Assembly: GCF_008630935.1 (NCBI RefSeq)
Contig: NZ_CP043908.1
Coordinates: 248,001-312,000, forward strand
Length of the DNA stretch: 64,000 bases
DNA from: Thermodesulfobacterium sp. TA1
GTDB lineage: Bacteria; Desulfobacterota; Thermodesulfobacteria; Thermodesulfobacteriales; Thermodesulfobacteriaceae
Direction of reading: 5' to 3'
Shown here: piece by piece, positions 35,599 through 45,625 of the stretch
Position numbering within the stretch: position 1 is the stretch's first letter
Layout: each line of letters opens with the position of its first letter
Position numbers and translations under genes: made by a program
Notes under the pieces: model-generated
What the model was told of the DNA's origin: nothing
Seen by the model: the letters and a program-made list of their open reading frames with translations, nothing else
Database searches by the model: none

Positions 35599-36052
35599 GT
35601 TTATAACTTTAGACGAGTTAAAACCTTTTGCTGGTTCAAAGCATAAAGATAAAAGAGTTGGTAGAGGTCATGGTTCTGGTCATGGAAAAACCTCTTGTAA
35701 AGGGCATAAGGGACAAAAAGCCCGTAGAGGCTTAGATATCGCTCCTTGGTTTGAGGGTGGTCAGACCACCATCATCAGGAGGGTACCTAAGAGAGGTTTT
35801 ACCAATATCTTTAAAAAAGAATACGAATTGGTGAACATTAAGGATTTGGCAGAAAGATTTGAGTCTAACGATTTAGTAGACTTAGAAAGCTTACAGTTAA
35901 AAGGCTTGGTTAAGGGAAAAAACAAGTTGGTTAAACTTTTGGGGGATGGGGAAATAGATAAGCCTTTAGTGGTTAAAGTGCATGCGGTCTCTAAAGCTGC
36001 TAAAGAAAAGATTGAAAAAGCAGGCGGTAAGGTAGAGATAGTTAAGGTTTAA
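35591..36052 (+). CDS. rplO: 50S ribosomal protein L15
   Basis: 153 residues. [20 protein letters not shown] near residue 20 and GFEGGQ-like [20 protein letters not shown] are the signatures, followed by the compact C-terminal domain [20 protein letters not shown]. It starts inside rpmD with GGAGG upstream. Confidence 0.97.
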   Translation: MSKFITLDELKPFAGSKHKDKRVGRGHGSGHGKTSCKGHKGQKARRGLDIAPWFEGGQTTIIRRVPKRGFTNIFKKEYELVNIKDLAERFESNDLVDLESLQLKGLVKGKNKLVKLLGDGEIDKPLVVKVHAVSKAAKEKIEKAGGKVEIVKV

Positions 36053-36071
36053 GGTCTGGAGTTAATCAATA

Positions 36072-37382
36072 GTGAACGGAAGAGAAAATCTTTTAAGTTT
36101 GGCTAATATTCCAGAATTAAAAAGGCGCCTTTTTTATCTTTTTTTAGGGCTTGCCTTTTACAGATTTTCTATCCATATACCTACTCCTGGGATTAATGGA
36201 GAGGCTTTTCTAAGTCTCTTTCAACAAGCAAGTGGGACGATTTTTGGGTTTATGGATATTTTTTCTGGTGGAGCTTTACGAAGGTTTTCTATCTGTGCCC
36301 TTGGGGTTATGCCTTATATTAGTGCTTCTATCATCTTGCAGCTTATGACAGTTGTTTATCCTACTATAAAGGAGCTTTATAAAGAAGGGCCTGAAGGTAA
36401 GAGAAAAATAGCCTACTATACTCGTTATTTGACAGTGCTTATCTGTTTAATACAGGGGTTTGGGATAGCCATCGGTCTTGAAAGGATGACAGCTCCTAAT
36501 GGAGAGCCTATAGTTTCTGATCCAGGTTGGACTTTTAGGATAGTGACTACTATTAGTTTGACTGCAGGAACGATGTTTTTAGTTTGGTTAGGCGAACAGA
36601 TGACTGAGCATGGAATCGGAAACGGGATTTCTATGATCATTTTTTCTGGTATTGTAGCCGGTATTTTTCCTGCCATTTCGAGGACGATAAAATTTGTTCA
36701 GACAGGTGAGTTTTCTATTTTTTATTTATTTTTAATTTTATTGTTATTGATAGGTATTTTAGCTTTTACTTGTTTTATGGAGATTTCTCAAAGAAGGATT
36801 CCGATCCATTATGCAAGAAGGCAGGTAGGTAGACAGGTAGTAGGTGGGCAGACGAGTTATTTACCTTTAAAAATAAACACTGCAGGAGTTATACCTCCTA
36901 TTTTTGCCTCAGCTATTTTGATGTTTCCTGCTACGTTGGCAAGCTTTATTCCTGTGGCAGCTTTCAAAACAGTGAGCGATTTTTTGAGACCTGGAGCTTT
37001 AATTTATGAAGCTATTTTTGCTGGTTTAATCATTTTTTTCTGCTATTTTTATACTGCTGTGGTTTTTAACCCCAAGGAGGTAGCTGATAACCTTAAAAAA
37101 TGGGGAGGTTTTATTCCGGGGATAAGACCAGGAAAGGCTACAGAGGAATTTTTAGACCGGGTGCTTTCAAGAATTACCTTTATAGGAGCTCTTTATGTAG
37201 CCTTTATTTGTGTTATTCCAAGTTTTTTTATCACTAAACTTAATTTACCTTTTTATTTTGGAGGCACTTCTTTACTTATCGTAGTTGGTGTAGCTTTAGA
37301 TATCATGGGACAGATAGAGGCTCATCTTATCTCAAGACAGTATGAAAGTTTTATCAAACAAAGCAAACTAAAAATTAAATAG
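36072..37382 (+). CDS. secY: Preprotein translocase subunit SecY
   Basis: 436 residues, ten membrane helices; the central channel of the Sec translocon. Seen: [20 protein letters not shown] in helix 1, [15 protein letters not shown] in helix 2, the [12 protein letters not shown] region, and the cytoplasmic loop [20 protein letters not shown] before helix 9, with RPG following. The start is GTG (36072) after GGAG. It is in its standard place between rplO and adk. Confidence 0.97.
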   Translation: MNGRENLLSLANIPELKRRLFYLFLGLAFYRFSIHIPTPGINGEAFLSLFQQASGTIFGFMDIFSGGALRRFSICALGVMPYISASIILQLMTVVYPTIKELYKEGPEGKRKIAYYTRYLTVLICLIQGFGIAIGLERMTAPNGEPIVSDPGWTFRIVTTISLTAGTMFLVWLGEQMTEHGIGNGISMIIFSGIVAGIFPAISRTIKFVQTGEFSIFYLFLILLLLIGILAFTCFMEISQRRIPIHYARRQVGRQVVGGQTSYLPLKINTAGVIPPIFASAILMFPATLASFIPVAAFKTVSDFLRPGALIYEAIFAGLIIFFCYFYTAVVFNPKEVADNLKKWGGFIPGIRPGKATEEFLDRVLSRITFIGALYVAFICVIPSFFITKLNLPFYFGGTSLLIVVGVALDIMGQIEAHLISRQYESFIKQSKLKIK

Positions 37383-37393
37383 GGGGTGGGGTT

Positions 37394-38041
37394 ATGAATA
37401 TAGTGTTTTTAGGACCACCGGGAGCAGGTAAGGGAACTCAAGCTAAAATTTTGGTAGAAAAGTACGGTATCCCTCAGATTTCTACGGGAGATATGTTGAG
37501 AGAACATGTAGCAAAGGGAACAGAGTTAGGCTTGAAAGCTAAGGAATATATGGAAAAAGGACAGCTTGTGCCTGACGAAGTTATTCTTGGGATGGTTAAA
37601 GAACGTCTTAGCCAACCTGATGCTCAAAAGGGTTTTATTTTAGATGGTTTTCCAAGAACGGTAGCTCAGGCAGAGGCTTTAGATAAGATGTTAGAAGAAA
37701 TGGGTAGAAAGCTTGAGGTAGCATTAGCTTTGATAGTACCTGATGAAGAATTAGTATTAAGACTTACTGGAAGGAGAACTTGTAAAAATTGTGGTATGAT
37801 GTATCATATAAAATTTAAACCTCCTAAGGTAGAGGGTAAATGCGATGCTTGCGGGGGAGAGCTTTATCAAAGGGCCGATGATAATGAGGACACAGTAAGG
37901 AATAGGTTGAAAGTTTACCATGAATCTACTGCTCCTCTTATCGAATATTATAAGAAAAAGGGCATTTTGGCTGAGATTGATGGAAGTAAGAGTATAGAAG
38001 AAATAACTCAGCAAATTATTAATATTTTAGAAAAGAAGTAA
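37394..38041 (+). CDS. adk: Adenylate kinase with zinc-binding lid
   Basis: A 215-residue kinase catalysing AMP + ATP to 2 ADP. The P-loop is [13 protein letters not shown] and the AMP-binding motif [22 protein letters not shown] follows. The lid contains CKNCGMMYH and [11 protein letters not shown], four cysteines that bind structural zinc as in Gram-positive and many thermophile enzymes. Strong GGGGTGGGG ribosome binding site. Confidence 0.97.
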   Translation: MNIVFLGPPGAGKGTQAKILVEKYGIPQISTGDMLREHVAKGTELGLKAKEYMEKGQLVPDEVILGMVKERLSQPDAQKGFILDGFPRTVAQAEALDKMLEEMGRKLEVALALIVPDEELVLRLTGRRTCKNCGMMYHIKFKPPKVEGKCDACGGELYQRADDNEDTVRNRLKVYHESTAPLIEYYKKKGILAEIDGSKSIEEITQQIINILEKK

Positions 38042-38043
38042 AA

Positions 38044-38817
38044 TTGTATAATTCTTATTTTAAAAAACGAGCAATACTTAAGACCCAGGCTGAGATAGAG
38101 CTTTTACGTAAGGCTAATGCTATAGTTATGGAGGTTCTTTTTAGACTTAAAGAAGAAGTAAGGCCTGGGGTTAGTACTTGGGAGTTTGAGGAGTTAGCTT
38201 TAATTCTTTGCGAAAAAAGAGGTGTTAAGCCAGCTTTTAAAGGGTATAGAGGTTATCCTTATGCCCTTTGTGTGTCTATAAACGAAGAAATAGTGCATGG
38301 AATGCCAAAGAAAGATAAGATTTTAAAAGAGGGTGATATTGTTAGTTTTGATTTTGGGGTAATTTATGAAGGTTATGTAGGTGATGCGGCGTTGACGGTG
38401 GGTGTGGGAAAGGTTTCTGAAAAGGCAGAAAGGTTGATGAGGGTTACTGAAGAAGCCCTTTATAAGGGTATTGAAAAAGCTCATTTTGGTAATAAAATAG
38501 GAGACATATCTTTTGCAATTCAATCCCATGTGGAAAAGTATGGCTTTAATGTGATAAGGGAATTTGTTGGACATGGGGTAGGCAGGAGTTTGCATGAGCC
38601 ACCAGAGGTTCCTAACTGGGGGAGGCCAGGAAGAGGACCTAAGATAGAGGTAGGGATGGTTTTAGCGATAGAGCCTATGGTATCTGCTGGAGATTATAGG
38701 GTAGAGATTTTATTAGATGGATGGACTGCTGTAACTAAGGACAGAAGTTTAGCAGCTCATTTTGAACATTCTGTAGCAATAACCCCTAATGGGCCAGAAA
38801 TTTTATCAAAGGTGTAG
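38044..38817 (+). CDS. map: Methionine aminopeptidase, type I
   Basis: A 257-residue dinuclear metalloprotease that removes N-terminal methionine. Metal ligands are seen in order: [19 protein letters not shown] (two Asp), [18 protein letters not shown] (His), AIEPMV (Glu) and FEHSVAIT (Glu). It begins just after adk, probably at the TTG at 38044; the first ten residues are unusual and the start is not certain. infA follows after 2 nt. Confidence 0.95.
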   Translation: MYNSYFKKRAILKTQAEIELLRKANAIVMEVLFRLKEEVRPGVSTWEFEELALILCEKRGVKPAFKGYRGYPYALCVSINEEIVHGMPKKDKILKEGDIVSFDFGVIYEGYVGDAALTVGVGKVSEKAERLMRVTEEALYKGIEKAHFGNKIGDISFAIQSHVEKYGFNVIREFVGHGVGRSLHEPPEVPNWGRPGRGPKIEVGMVLAIEPMVSAGDYRVEILLDGWTAVTKDRSLAAHFEHSVAITPNGPEILSKV

Positions 38818-38819
38818 TT

Positions 38820-39059
38820 ATGGCAAAAGATGACGTAATCCTTTTAGAAGGAAAGGTTATAGAGCCTCTTCCTAATGCTATGTTTAGGGTTGAGCTTGAG
38901 ACAGGTAACAAAATTTTGGCACATATTTCGGGAAAAATGAGGATGCATTATATAAGGATTTTACCAGGGGATACTGTGGTGGTAGAGTTGTCTCCTTATG
39001 ATTTGACAAGAGGTAGGATCGTTTATAGAGGTAGTTTAAAAGATTATAAAGGAGGTTAA
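38820..39059 (+). CDS. infA: Translation initiation factor IF-1
   Basis: 79 residues, a single S1/OB fold: [20 protein letters not shown], then [20 protein letters not shown] and [20 protein letters not shown]. Slightly longer than the 72-residue E. coli protein at the C-terminus (GSLKDYKGG). It binds the ribosomal A site during initiation. Confidence 0.97.
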   Translation: MAKDDVILLEGKVIEPLPNAMFRVELETGNKILAHISGKMRMHYIRILPGDTVVVELSPYDLTRGRIVYRGSLKDYKGG

Positions 39060-39064
39060 AGTTT

Positions 39065-39178
39065 ATGAAGGTTAGTCCTTCGGTAAAAAAAAGATGTAGA
39101 AAATGTAAGATTATAAAGAGAAAAGGTGTGGTAAGGATAATTTGTGAGATACCTAAGCACAAACAAAGGCAAGGTTAG
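39065..39178 (+). CDS. rpmJ: 50S ribosomal protein L36 (zinc form)
   Basis: A 37-residue protein read directly from the sequence, ATG at 39065 to TAG at 39178, six bases after infA, with GGAGG spanning the end of infA. Start [15 protein letters not shown], end [13 protein letters not shown]. The ligand set C-x2-C, C, H marks the zinc-binding C+ paralogue. Position between infA and rpsM is canonical. Confidence 0.96.
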   Translation: MKVSPSVKKRCRKCKIIKRKGVVRIICEIPKHKQRQG

Positions 39179-39189
39179 GAGGAAGGATT

Positions 39190-39558
39190 ATGCCCAAAAT
39201 CGCTGGAGTTGACATTCCAGAAAACAAACCTGTAGAGGTTGCACTTACTTATATTTATGGCGTGGGAAGGACTTTAGCTCAAAAGGCTTGTACCAAGGCG
39301 GGGATAGACTGGTTTAGAAAAGTAAGGGACCTTACGGAGGAAGAGATTAATCGTTTAAGACAGATCATTGAAAAGGAATATGTGGTAGAAGGTGATTTGA
39401 GGAAAGAAGTTAGGCAAAACATTCAGAGGCTTATGTCTATAGGTTGTTATCGGGGATTGAGACATAAGATGGGTCTTCCTGTAAGAGGCCAAAAGACAAG
39501 GTCAAATGCTAGGACAAGAAAGGGTCCCAGACCCGGTTCATTAAGAAAGAAGAAATAA
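39190..39558 (+). CDS. rpsM: 30S ribosomal protein S13
   Basis: 122 residues. [20 protein letters not shown] at the start and the C-terminal [20 protein letters not shown] then [14 protein letters not shown] are diagnostic. S13 contacts S19 and the P-site tRNA through its basic tail. First gene of the alpha segment. Confidence 0.98.
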   Translation: MPKIAGVDIPENKPVEVALTYIYGVGRTLAQKACTKAGIDWFRKVRDLTEEEINRLRQIIEKEYVVEGDLRKEVRQNIQRLMSIGCYRGLRHKMGLPVRGQKTRSNARTRKGPRPGSLRKKK

Positions 39559-39571
39559 GGAGGGATAGACG

Positions 39572-39952
39572 GTGGCTAAACCTAAAAAGAAGAAAATTAA
39601 AAAGTCTGTAGCCGAGGGGATAATTCATATACACTCTACCTTTAACAATACCATCATTACCATTACAGACAAACAAGGCAATGTTCTTTCTTGGGCTAGT
39701 GGTGGAACTGAGGGGTTTAAAGGTACTAGAAAAGGGACGCCTTTTGCCGCTCAATTAGCCATGCAAGCAGCTTTAAAAAAGGCTCAACCTTATGGTTTAA
39801 AAGAGGTTTGGGTTTATGTGAAAGGTCCTGGGCCAGGTAGAGAAGCAGCTTTAAGGGCTTTGCAAGGTTCTGGTCTTAGGGTAACCCTTATAAAGGATGT
39901 AACTCCAATACCTCATGATGGATGTCGCCCACCTAAGAGGAGAAGGGTATAA
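39572..39952 (+). CDS. rpsK: 30S ribosomal protein S11
   Basis: 126 residues. [40 protein letters not shown] and the C-terminal [16 protein letters not shown] are seen. S11 forms part of the platform near the E-site codon. The start is GTG (39572) after AGGAGGGA. Confidence 0.98.
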   Translation: MAKPKKKKIKKSVAEGIIHIHSTFNNTIITITDKQGNVLSWASGGTEGFKGTRKGTPFAAQLAMQAALKKAQPYGLKEVWVYVKGPGPGREAALRALQGSGLRVTLIKDVTPIPHDGCRPPKRRRV

Positions 39953-39989
39953 ATATAGATAAAAAAGAAAAGTAAGGAGGTTGGGTAAG

Positions 39990-40622
39990 GTGGCTAGATA
40001 TACTGGAGCAAGATGTAGGCTTTGTAGAAGAGAAGGAATGAAGCTTTTTTTGAAAGGTGATAGGTGTTATACAGATAAATGTGCCTTTGAAAGAAGAAGT
40101 TATCCTCCTGGACAGCATGGTCCTCAGCAAGTAAGAGTAAAACTTTCAGACTATGGTGTTCGTTTGAGAGAAAAGCAGAAGGTAAAGAGGATTTATGGAA
40201 TTTCAGAAAAACAGATGAGGATGTATTATGAAAAGGCAACCAATATGCCTGGACAGGCAGGTCATAACCTTCTTCAATTTTTAGAAAGAAGGTTGGACAA
40301 TGTAGTTTATCGTTTAGGTTTTGCGGTTTCAAGAAACCAGGCAAGGCAATATATTAATCATGGATTTTTTAAGGTTAACGGAAAAAATGTAGATATTCCC
40401 TCTTATTTGGTGAAACCTGGGGATGTGATAGAGCTTAAAGAAAAATACAGAAATAATCCTCAGATTATAGAAAGTTTAGAAACTGTTATCAGAAGGGGTG
40501 TTCCTTCTTGGCTTGAGCTAGATACAGAGGGTTTTAAAGGAGTGGTTAAAGGATTGCCTACAAGAGACGAAATTACTATGCCGATACAAGAAAGCTATAT
40601 CATCGAGTTTTACGCCAGGTAA
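39990..40622 (+). CDS. rpsD: 30S ribosomal protein S4 (zinc form)
   Basis: About 210 residues. [15 protein letters not shown] with downstream DRCYTDKC gives a four-cysteine N-terminal zinc site; SYPPGQHG and the S4 RNA-binding domain [20 protein letters not shown] follow. An in-frame TTG at 39981 lies directly against AGGAGG and cannot be used; the GTG at 39990 has proper spacing and gives the usual M-ARYTG start. S4 nucleates 30S assembly and often autoregulates the alpha operon. Confidence 0.96.
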   Translation: MARYTGARCRLCRREGMKLFLKGDRCYTDKCAFERRSYPPGQHGPQQVRVKLSDYGVRLREKQKVKRIYGISEKQMRMYYEKATNMPGQAGHNLLQFLERRLDNVVYRLGFAVSRNQARQYINHGFFKVNGKNVDIPSYLVKPGDVIELKEKYRNNPQIIESLETVIRRGVPSWLELDTEGFKGVVKGLPTRDEITMPIQESYIIEFYAR

Positions 40623-40676
40623 ACCTCAAGTTTATAAGGTGTTAAGAATATAAAAATAAAAGAGGGTAAAACACCG

Positions 40677-41642
40677 ATGAAGAAGGAAATAGAGCTTATT
40701 AAGCCTGAAGAAATTAGAGTACATAAGGATAGTCAGTTTCCTTATTATGGAAAGTTTATCATCGAGCCCTTAGAAAGGGGATATGGCATTACCTTGGGTA
40801 ATGCGTTAAGAAGAGTTCTTCTTTCTTCTATACCTGGTTATTCTATCACTGAGGTTAAGCTAGAGGGTGCTCCCCATGAGTTTACTAGTTTACCTGGAGT
40901 AGTTGAGGATGTGACAGAAATCATTCTTAATCTAAAAACAGTAAGGTTTAAGCTAAAAGAAGATGGTCCTTTCTATTTTAGGATAGAAAAGGTTGGAGAG
41001 GGAGAGGTTAAGGCTGGAGATATTCAGGTTGGAGATAAAGGGGAAATAGTAAATCCTGAGGCTCATATAGCTACTTTAACCAAAGATGGAAAGTTGTTTA
41101 TGGAAATCAAGGTGGAAAAAGGTAGAGGTTATGCGCCTGCTGAGTATAATAAAAATAATGAAATAGGTGTTATTTTGGTTGATGGTCTTTTTTCTCCTAT
41201 TACTAAAGTTAATTTTAATGTAACTCAGGCACGTGTTGGTAAAAGTAGTGATTACGATAGTTTAGTGTTAGAGATATATACTGATGGCACGATAGACCCT
41301 AAAGAAGCTTTGATAAGGTCTGCTAAGATTTTAGTAGAGCAGTTTATGGTCTTTTTGGGTGAGGAAAAGATAGGTTTAGAGCCTGCTCCTGTAGAGGCTA
41401 TTACTACCCAAAATGTGCTTAATCTGCCTATAGAGGAACTTGACCTTTCTGGTAGGGCATATAATTGTCTTAAAGCAGCTAACATAAACTATGTAGGACA
41501 GTTGGTACAAAAAACAGAGTCTGAGCTTTTAAAACTTAGAAGTTTTGGTAAAAAATCTTTAGACGAAATAGTAGAAAAGCTTAATAGGTTTAACCTAAAA
41601 CTTGGGATGACAGATGTTAAATGGAAATCTCCAAAAGATTAG
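40677..41642 (+). CDS. rpoA: RNA polymerase alpha subunit
   Basis: 321 residues. The N-terminal dimerisation domain shows PLERGYGITLGNALRRVLLS and SSIPGYSITEVKLEG; the C-terminal domain (about 245-315) has the helix-hairpin-helix LRSFGKKSLDEIVEKL used to bind UP elements and activators. Position between rpsD and rplQ is standard. Confidence 0.98.
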   Translation: MKKEIELIKPEEIRVHKDSQFPYYGKFIIEPLERGYGITLGNALRRVLLSSIPGYSITEVKLEGAPHEFTSLPGVVEDVTEIILNLKTVRFKLKEDGPFYFRIEKVGEGEVKAGDIQVGDKGEIVNPEAHIATLTKDGKLFMEIKVEKGRGYAPAEYNKNNEIGVILVDGLFSPITKVNFNVTQARVGKSSDYDSLVLEIYTDGTIDPKEALIRSAKILVEQFMVFLGEEKIGLEPAPVEAITTQNVLNLPIEELDLSGRAYNCLKAANINYVGQLVQKTESELLKLRSFGKKSLDEIVEKLNRFNLKLGMTDVKWKSPKD

Positions 41643-41661
41643 AAAGTAAGGAGAGGAGAAG

Positions 41662-42189
41662 ATGAGACATAGGAAGGTTAGCAGAAGATTAGGAAGAGAC
41701 ACAGAACATCATTGGGCTATTGTGAGGAATCAGGTGAGAGATCTTTTTAAACACGGTAGGATTGTTACCACCATAGCTAAGGCTAAAGAGCTAAGAAGGG
41801 TTGCTGAGCGGATGATAACTTTAGCTAAAAGAGGAGATCTTGCCTCTAGAAGAAGGGCTTTAGGTTTGATTAACGATAAAGAGGTGGTAAGAAAACTTTT
41901 TAAAGACTTAAGAGAAAAATTTTTGGATAGATCAGGGGGTTATACAAGGATTATTAAGGTTGGTCCAAGAAGAGGTGATGCCTCTATGATGGTGGTGGTG
42001 GAGCTGGTAGAAGAAAAGATTTCTTCTAAGCCTGGGAAAAAGAAAAACGAAAGACTTAAAAAGATATCAGAGTTTATAGAGAGAAAAAAGAAACAATACG
42101 GAATACTCTCTGAAGAAGGAAAGCCAGCGGTTGAGGAAAACACTCAAGAAGAAAAATCTATTGAGGAAGCACAAGAAGTTCAGGCTTAA
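41662..42189 (+). CDS. rplQ: 50S ribosomal protein L17 with C-terminal extension
   Basis: 175 residues against about 120-130 in most bacteria. The core is complete: MRHRKVSRRLGRDTEHHWAI and GGYTRIIKVGPRRGDASMM. The extra 50 residues (from about 125) are charged, KKNERLKKISEFIERKKK then a glutamate-rich tail ending EEAQEVQA, probably helical or disordered. It is the last gene of the locus and ends just before the terminator at 42207. Confidence 0.96.
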   Translation: MRHRKVSRRLGRDTEHHWAIVRNQVRDLFKHGRIVTTIAKAKELRRVAERMITLAKRGDLASRRRALGLINDKEVVRKLFKDLREKFLDRSGGYTRIIKVGPRRGDASMMVVVELVEEKISSKPGKKKNERLKKISEFIERKKKQYGILSEEGKPAVEENTQEEKSIEEAQEVQA

Positions 42190-42206
42190 CCATAAATTTC
42201 TCTTTT

Positions 42207-42228
42207 CCCCCTTCGGGGGGTCTTTTTT
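42207..42228 (+). terminator. Intrinsic terminator of the ribosomal operon
   Basis: CCCCC (42207-42211), a UUCG tetraloop (42212-42215) and GGGGG (42216-42220), then TCTTTTTT. A compact C(UUCG)G hairpin with a U tract ends the alpha operon 17 nt after rplQ. The next gene's ATG is at 42229, so the G-rich 3' arm is also the only Shine-Dalgarno-like sequence in front of it. Confidence 0.85.
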
Positions 42229-43683
42229 ATGAATGTTTTAATTTTAGGTCAACAAAGAATTGCAGATTTTTTAAACTTTCTTGCTTTTCCAGCAGAAGAT
42301 AAGGAGCATCTTATTTCATTTTTGAGAAAATTTCAGTATAGAGAAGATTTTTTTATAGTCGGAGGAGCAGTAAGAGATTTTTTTTTGGGTAAAAAGATCT
42401 TTGACCTGGATTTAGCTGTTGGGGAGGAGGTAGAGGACTTAGTCTTTTTTGCTAAGGATTTTCTCGGTTATCATTTAGTTCCTCTTGCCCCTGATTTGGG
42501 CATCTACAGATTGGCTAAGGGAGAAAATAGTTTAGATTTTACCGAATTTAGAGGTAAGACCATAGAAGAGGACCTTAAGGCTAGGGATTTTACTTTTAAC
42601 GCTATGGCTATTCCAGTAGGATCTCTTTTTTCTGATAATTTAAAGGTAGTAGACCCTTTTTATGGTTATCAACACCTGTTAGAAGGAAAAATTCAGCTTA
42701 TAGATGAAATAAACGTAATAGAAGACCCACTCAGGGTACTTAGAGGTTATAGATTTTTTGCTCAAGGATTAGGAGAGATAGAGAAAGAGACTAAAAGGAT
42801 CTTTCAAGTTCATAAGAACTTAGTCCTTTCTTGTGCTAAAGAAAGGGTGTTGCAAGAACTTATATATATTCTTCTTTCAGATAAAACCTATGATACCTTT
42901 AGACTGATGGATGAAGATGGTATTTTAGTAGAGCTTTTCCCATTTTTTGAGAAGACTAAAGGAATAAAACAACCGGGATTTCATCATTTAGATGTTTGGG
43001 GACATCTTTTGGAAAGTCTTAGGTGGGCTGAAGAAATCATTAAAGATCCTAAAAGATATATAGGATTAGAAAAAACTCAAGATTTTACTAAGGAAGATTT
43101 TATTATTTCTGTCAAGCTGGCCAGTCTTTTCCATGACTTAGGTAAGGCTTTTACTTTGGGAATGAACGAAGAAAGAATAACTTTTTATGGACATGAAAAG
43201 GTTTCAGCCGAAATCTTCAAAGAAAGTTTTGAAAAATATCGATTAAAAAGAGACCTTATTAACAAGACCTATGTTTTGATAAAAAATCACATGAGGCCCT
43301 TTCATTTGCTAAACGAAAAAGAAGTAGGTAGGCTTACGCTTAGGGCTAAAAGACATCTTTTAGCTGATGTGCCTTATTGGCTTGAGCTTTTTGTGGTGGC
43401 TATGGCTGATTCTCTGGCAAGTCAAGGTCCTGATAAAGAGCCAGATTATGAAGAAAGGTTAAAAGCCTTCTTTTTTGAGTTAAGGGAACTTAAAAATGAT
43501 ATGGAAAATATATCTCAAAAGAAAAGGTTTATTACAGGTAAGGACTTGATAGCTTTAGGTTTAAAACCAGGACCGATGTTTAAAGAAATTCTACAAGAGG
43601 CAGAGCTACTGTTTTTAGAAAAAAAAGTACAGACCAAAGAGGAAGCCTTAGCCTTGGTTAAGGCAAAGTATTTAAGCTTGTAA
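42229..43683 (+). CDS. CCA tRNA nucleotidyltransferase / poly(A) polymerase family protein
   Basis: A 484-residue class II nucleotidyltransferase. The head domain carries FFIVGGAVRDFFLGKKIFDLDLAV with the catalytic DxD, then ARDFTFNAMAI and the ERxxxE-type LRGYRFFAQG. A C-terminal HD domain (SLFHDLGKAFT; DxVHxP-like FHHLDVWGH) is present. It should add or repair CCA ends, or only part of CCA, or add poly(A); sequence alone does not separate these. The tRNA-Asn gene in this window lacks an encoded CCA, so a CCA-adding activity is needed. Its start abuts the upstream terminator. Confidence 0.88.
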   Translation: MNVLILGQQRIADFLNFLAFPAEDKEHLISFLRKFQYREDFFIVGGAVRDFFLGKKIFDLDLAVGEEVEDLVFFAKDFLGYHLVPLAPDLGIYRLAKGENSLDFTEFRGKTIEEDLKARDFTFNAMAIPVGSLFSDNLKVVDPFYGYQHLLEGKIQLIDEINVIEDPLRVLRGYRFFAQGLGEIEKETKRIFQVHKNLVLSCAKERVLQELIYILLSDKTYDTFRLMDEDGILVELFPFFEKTKGIKQPGFHHLDVWGHLLESLRWAEEIIKDPKRYIGLEKTQDFTKEDFIISVKLASLFHDLGKAFTLGMNEERITFYGHEKVSAEIFKESFEKYRLKRDLINKTYVLIKNHMRPFHLLNEKEVGRLTLRAKRHLLADVPYWLELFVVAMADSLASQGPDKEPDYEERLKAFFFELRELKNDMENISQKKRFITGKDLIALGLKPGPMFKEILQEAELLFLEKKVQTKEEALALVKAKYLSL

Positions 43684-43737
43684 AAATGAAAAATTAAGTT
43701 AAGGTAAAAATAAAACTCTTTATAAAGGGGTAGAAAG

Positions 43738-45024
43738 ATGAGGGTAGAAGTAGAGAATTTAAGCGAGGTTGAAAAGATTTTAAAAGTAGAGGTTCCTGAG
43801 GATGTGGTTCAATCAACCTTAAAGGAAGTTACCAACGAGCTCAAAAGGAAGGCTAAGGTTAAAGGATTTAGAGAAGGTAAAGTTCCTGATTATTTAGTAA
43901 AAAAACTATTTAAGGAAGAGATAGAAGGAAAAACGATTGATAAGTTGATAGAAAAAACACTTTATGAAGCCATAAAAGAAGCTAAATTAGAGCCTCTTTT
44001 AAGACCTAAGTTAGAAGACTTTGGAGAACTTAAAGAAGGAGAGAAATTTAAATATTCTGTATTGGTTGAGATAAGACCTGTTTTTGAGCTTAAAAAAGAA
44101 GATTATCTCGGAATTGAGGTAGAAAAAGAGAAAGACGAAGTAAAAGAAGAAGAAGTAGAAAGATTGGTAGATGAATTAAGATACTCCTTTTCCCAACTTA
44201 AAAAGATAGAAGATGAGGAGCCTATTGCTGAAAGATATGTAGCGGTTATCAGTTTTGAGGCGTATGATGAAAACGGGCTTATTCCAGGACATCAGGCAGA
44301 GGCTCTTTTTGTAGACGTAGGTACCGGAGAGTTTAACAGAGAAGTAGAAGAAGCTTTGATTGGGAAAAAGGTCGGAGACAAATTTTCTGTAGAGGTAGAG
44401 TATCCTCAAGAAGGTTTAAATCCACTACTTGCCGGCAAAAAGGTAAAATATGAGATAGAAGTAAAGGAGATTTATAAAAGAGAACTACAAGACCTTACCG
44501 ATGAGTTTATAAAAAATCTTAACATAGGGTTTGAAACGGTTGAGGCTTTAAAGGAATCGGTAAAAAAGAGACTTTTAGAGGAGAAAAAGAGAAAAAATGA
44601 AAACGCGGTTAAAGAGAAGGTTTTAGAAAAAATTCTTGAGAAGGTGGATATAAAAGTCCCTGCAAGGTATGTAGAGTTAAAGCTTTATCAGTTGATAGAA
44701 CAGGTTAAAGAAGGTTTGGAACGAGATGGGTTTAGTTTTGAGGCTTTAAACATTTCTATGGATAAGTTAAAGGAGAGGTTGCAACCTATAGCAGAAAGGC
44801 AAGCTAAGGAAGAACTTCTTCTTGAAAAGATTTCAGAGGTAGAAAACATAGAGATCCCACAGGAAGAAATAGATAAAACCATAGAGTCTATTGCTCAGGG
44901 ATTAAAGGTTCCTGTAGAACAAGCAAGAAACATCGTTTTTTTCAATATTTTACCTAAAAAGCTTGCAGAAAAGACGTTAAACTTTTTGATAGAAAACGCA
45001 AAAGTGGTGGAGAAGGAGAGTTAA
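43738..45024 (+). CDS. tig: Trigger factor
   Basis: A 428-residue ribosome-associated chaperone and peptidyl-prolyl isomerase. The N-terminal ribosome-binding motif is [11 protein letters not shown] (residues about 42-52), the FKBP domain spans about 150-240, and the helical C-terminal arms follow to residue 428. GGGG lies before the ATG. It starts the tig-clpP-clpX-lon cluster, the arrangement common in proteobacteria. Confidence 0.96.
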   Translation: MRVEVENLSEVEKILKVEVPEDVVQSTLKEVTNELKRKAKVKGFREGKVPDYLVKKLFKEEIEGKTIDKLIEKTLYEAIKEAKLEPLLRPKLEDFGELKEGEKFKYSVLVEIRPVFELKKEDYLGIEVEKEKDEVKEEEVERLVDELRYSFSQLKKIEDEEPIAERYVAVISFEAYDENGLIPGHQAEALFVDVGTGEFNREVEEALIGKKVGDKFSVEVEYPQEGLNPLLAGKKVKYEIEVKEIYKRELQDLTDEFIKNLNIGFETVEALKESVKKRLLEEKKRKNENAVKEKVLEKILEKVDIKVPARYVELKLYQLIEQVKEGLERDGFSFEALNISMDKLKERLQPIAERQAKEELLLEKISEVENIEIPQEEIDKTIESIAQGLKVPVEQARNIVFFNILPKKLAEKTLNFLIENAKVVEKES

Positions 45025-45026
45025 GA

Positions 45027-45617
45027 ATGAGTTATTATGTTCCTATAGTAGTTGAACAGACAGGAAGAGGAGAGAGGGCGTATGATATTTATTCTCGACT
45101 TCTCAAAGAAAGAATCATATTTTTAGGCACAGCGATAGATGAACAAGTAGCTAATTTAGTAATAGCCCAATTGCTTTTTTTAGAGGCTGAGGATCCTGAT
45201 AAAGACATTATGGTTTATATAAACTCTCCTGGCGGATTAGTTACTGCGGGCCTTGCTATTTATGATACTATGCAATACATAAAACCAGATGTTTGCACTA
45301 TCTGTGTAGGGCAGGCTGCTAGTATGGCTGCTGTGCTTTTAGCTGCAGGGGCTAAAGGTAAGCGTTATGCCCTTGCTCATTCAAGGATTATGCTTCATCA
45401 GCCTATAGGTGCTTTTCAAGGACAGGCAACGGATGTAGAGATACAGGCTAAAGAAATTCTTAGATTAAGAGAAGTACTTAACGAAATTTTAGCCTATCAT
45501 ACCGGACAATCTAAGGAAAAGATAAGTCAGGATACAGAACGGGATTTTTACATGTCCCCTCAAGAAGCCCTTGAATATGGAGTTATAGACAATATTTTAA
45601 TTAAAAGAAAAGGGTAG
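45027..45617 (+). CDS. clpP: ATP-dependent Clp protease proteolytic subunit
   Basis: A 196-residue serine protease forming a tetradecameric chamber. The catalytic serine is in [16 protein letters not shown], histidine in [14 protein letters not shown], and aspartate in the [17 protein letters not shown] region. [19 protein letters not shown] is the conserved strand-helix. It starts 2 nt after tig and precedes its unfoldase clpX by 8 nt. Confidence 0.98.
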   Translation: MSYYVPIVVEQTGRGERAYDIYSRLLKERIIFLGTAIDEQVANLVIAQLLFLEAEDPDKDIMVYINSPGGLVTAGLAIYDTMQYIKPDVCTICVGQAASMAAVLLAAGAKGKRYALAHSRIMLHQPIGAFQGQATDVEIQAKEILRLREVLNEILAYHTGQSKEKISQDTERDFYMSPQEALEYGVIDNILIKRKG

Positions 45618-45625
45618 GTGAGGTT

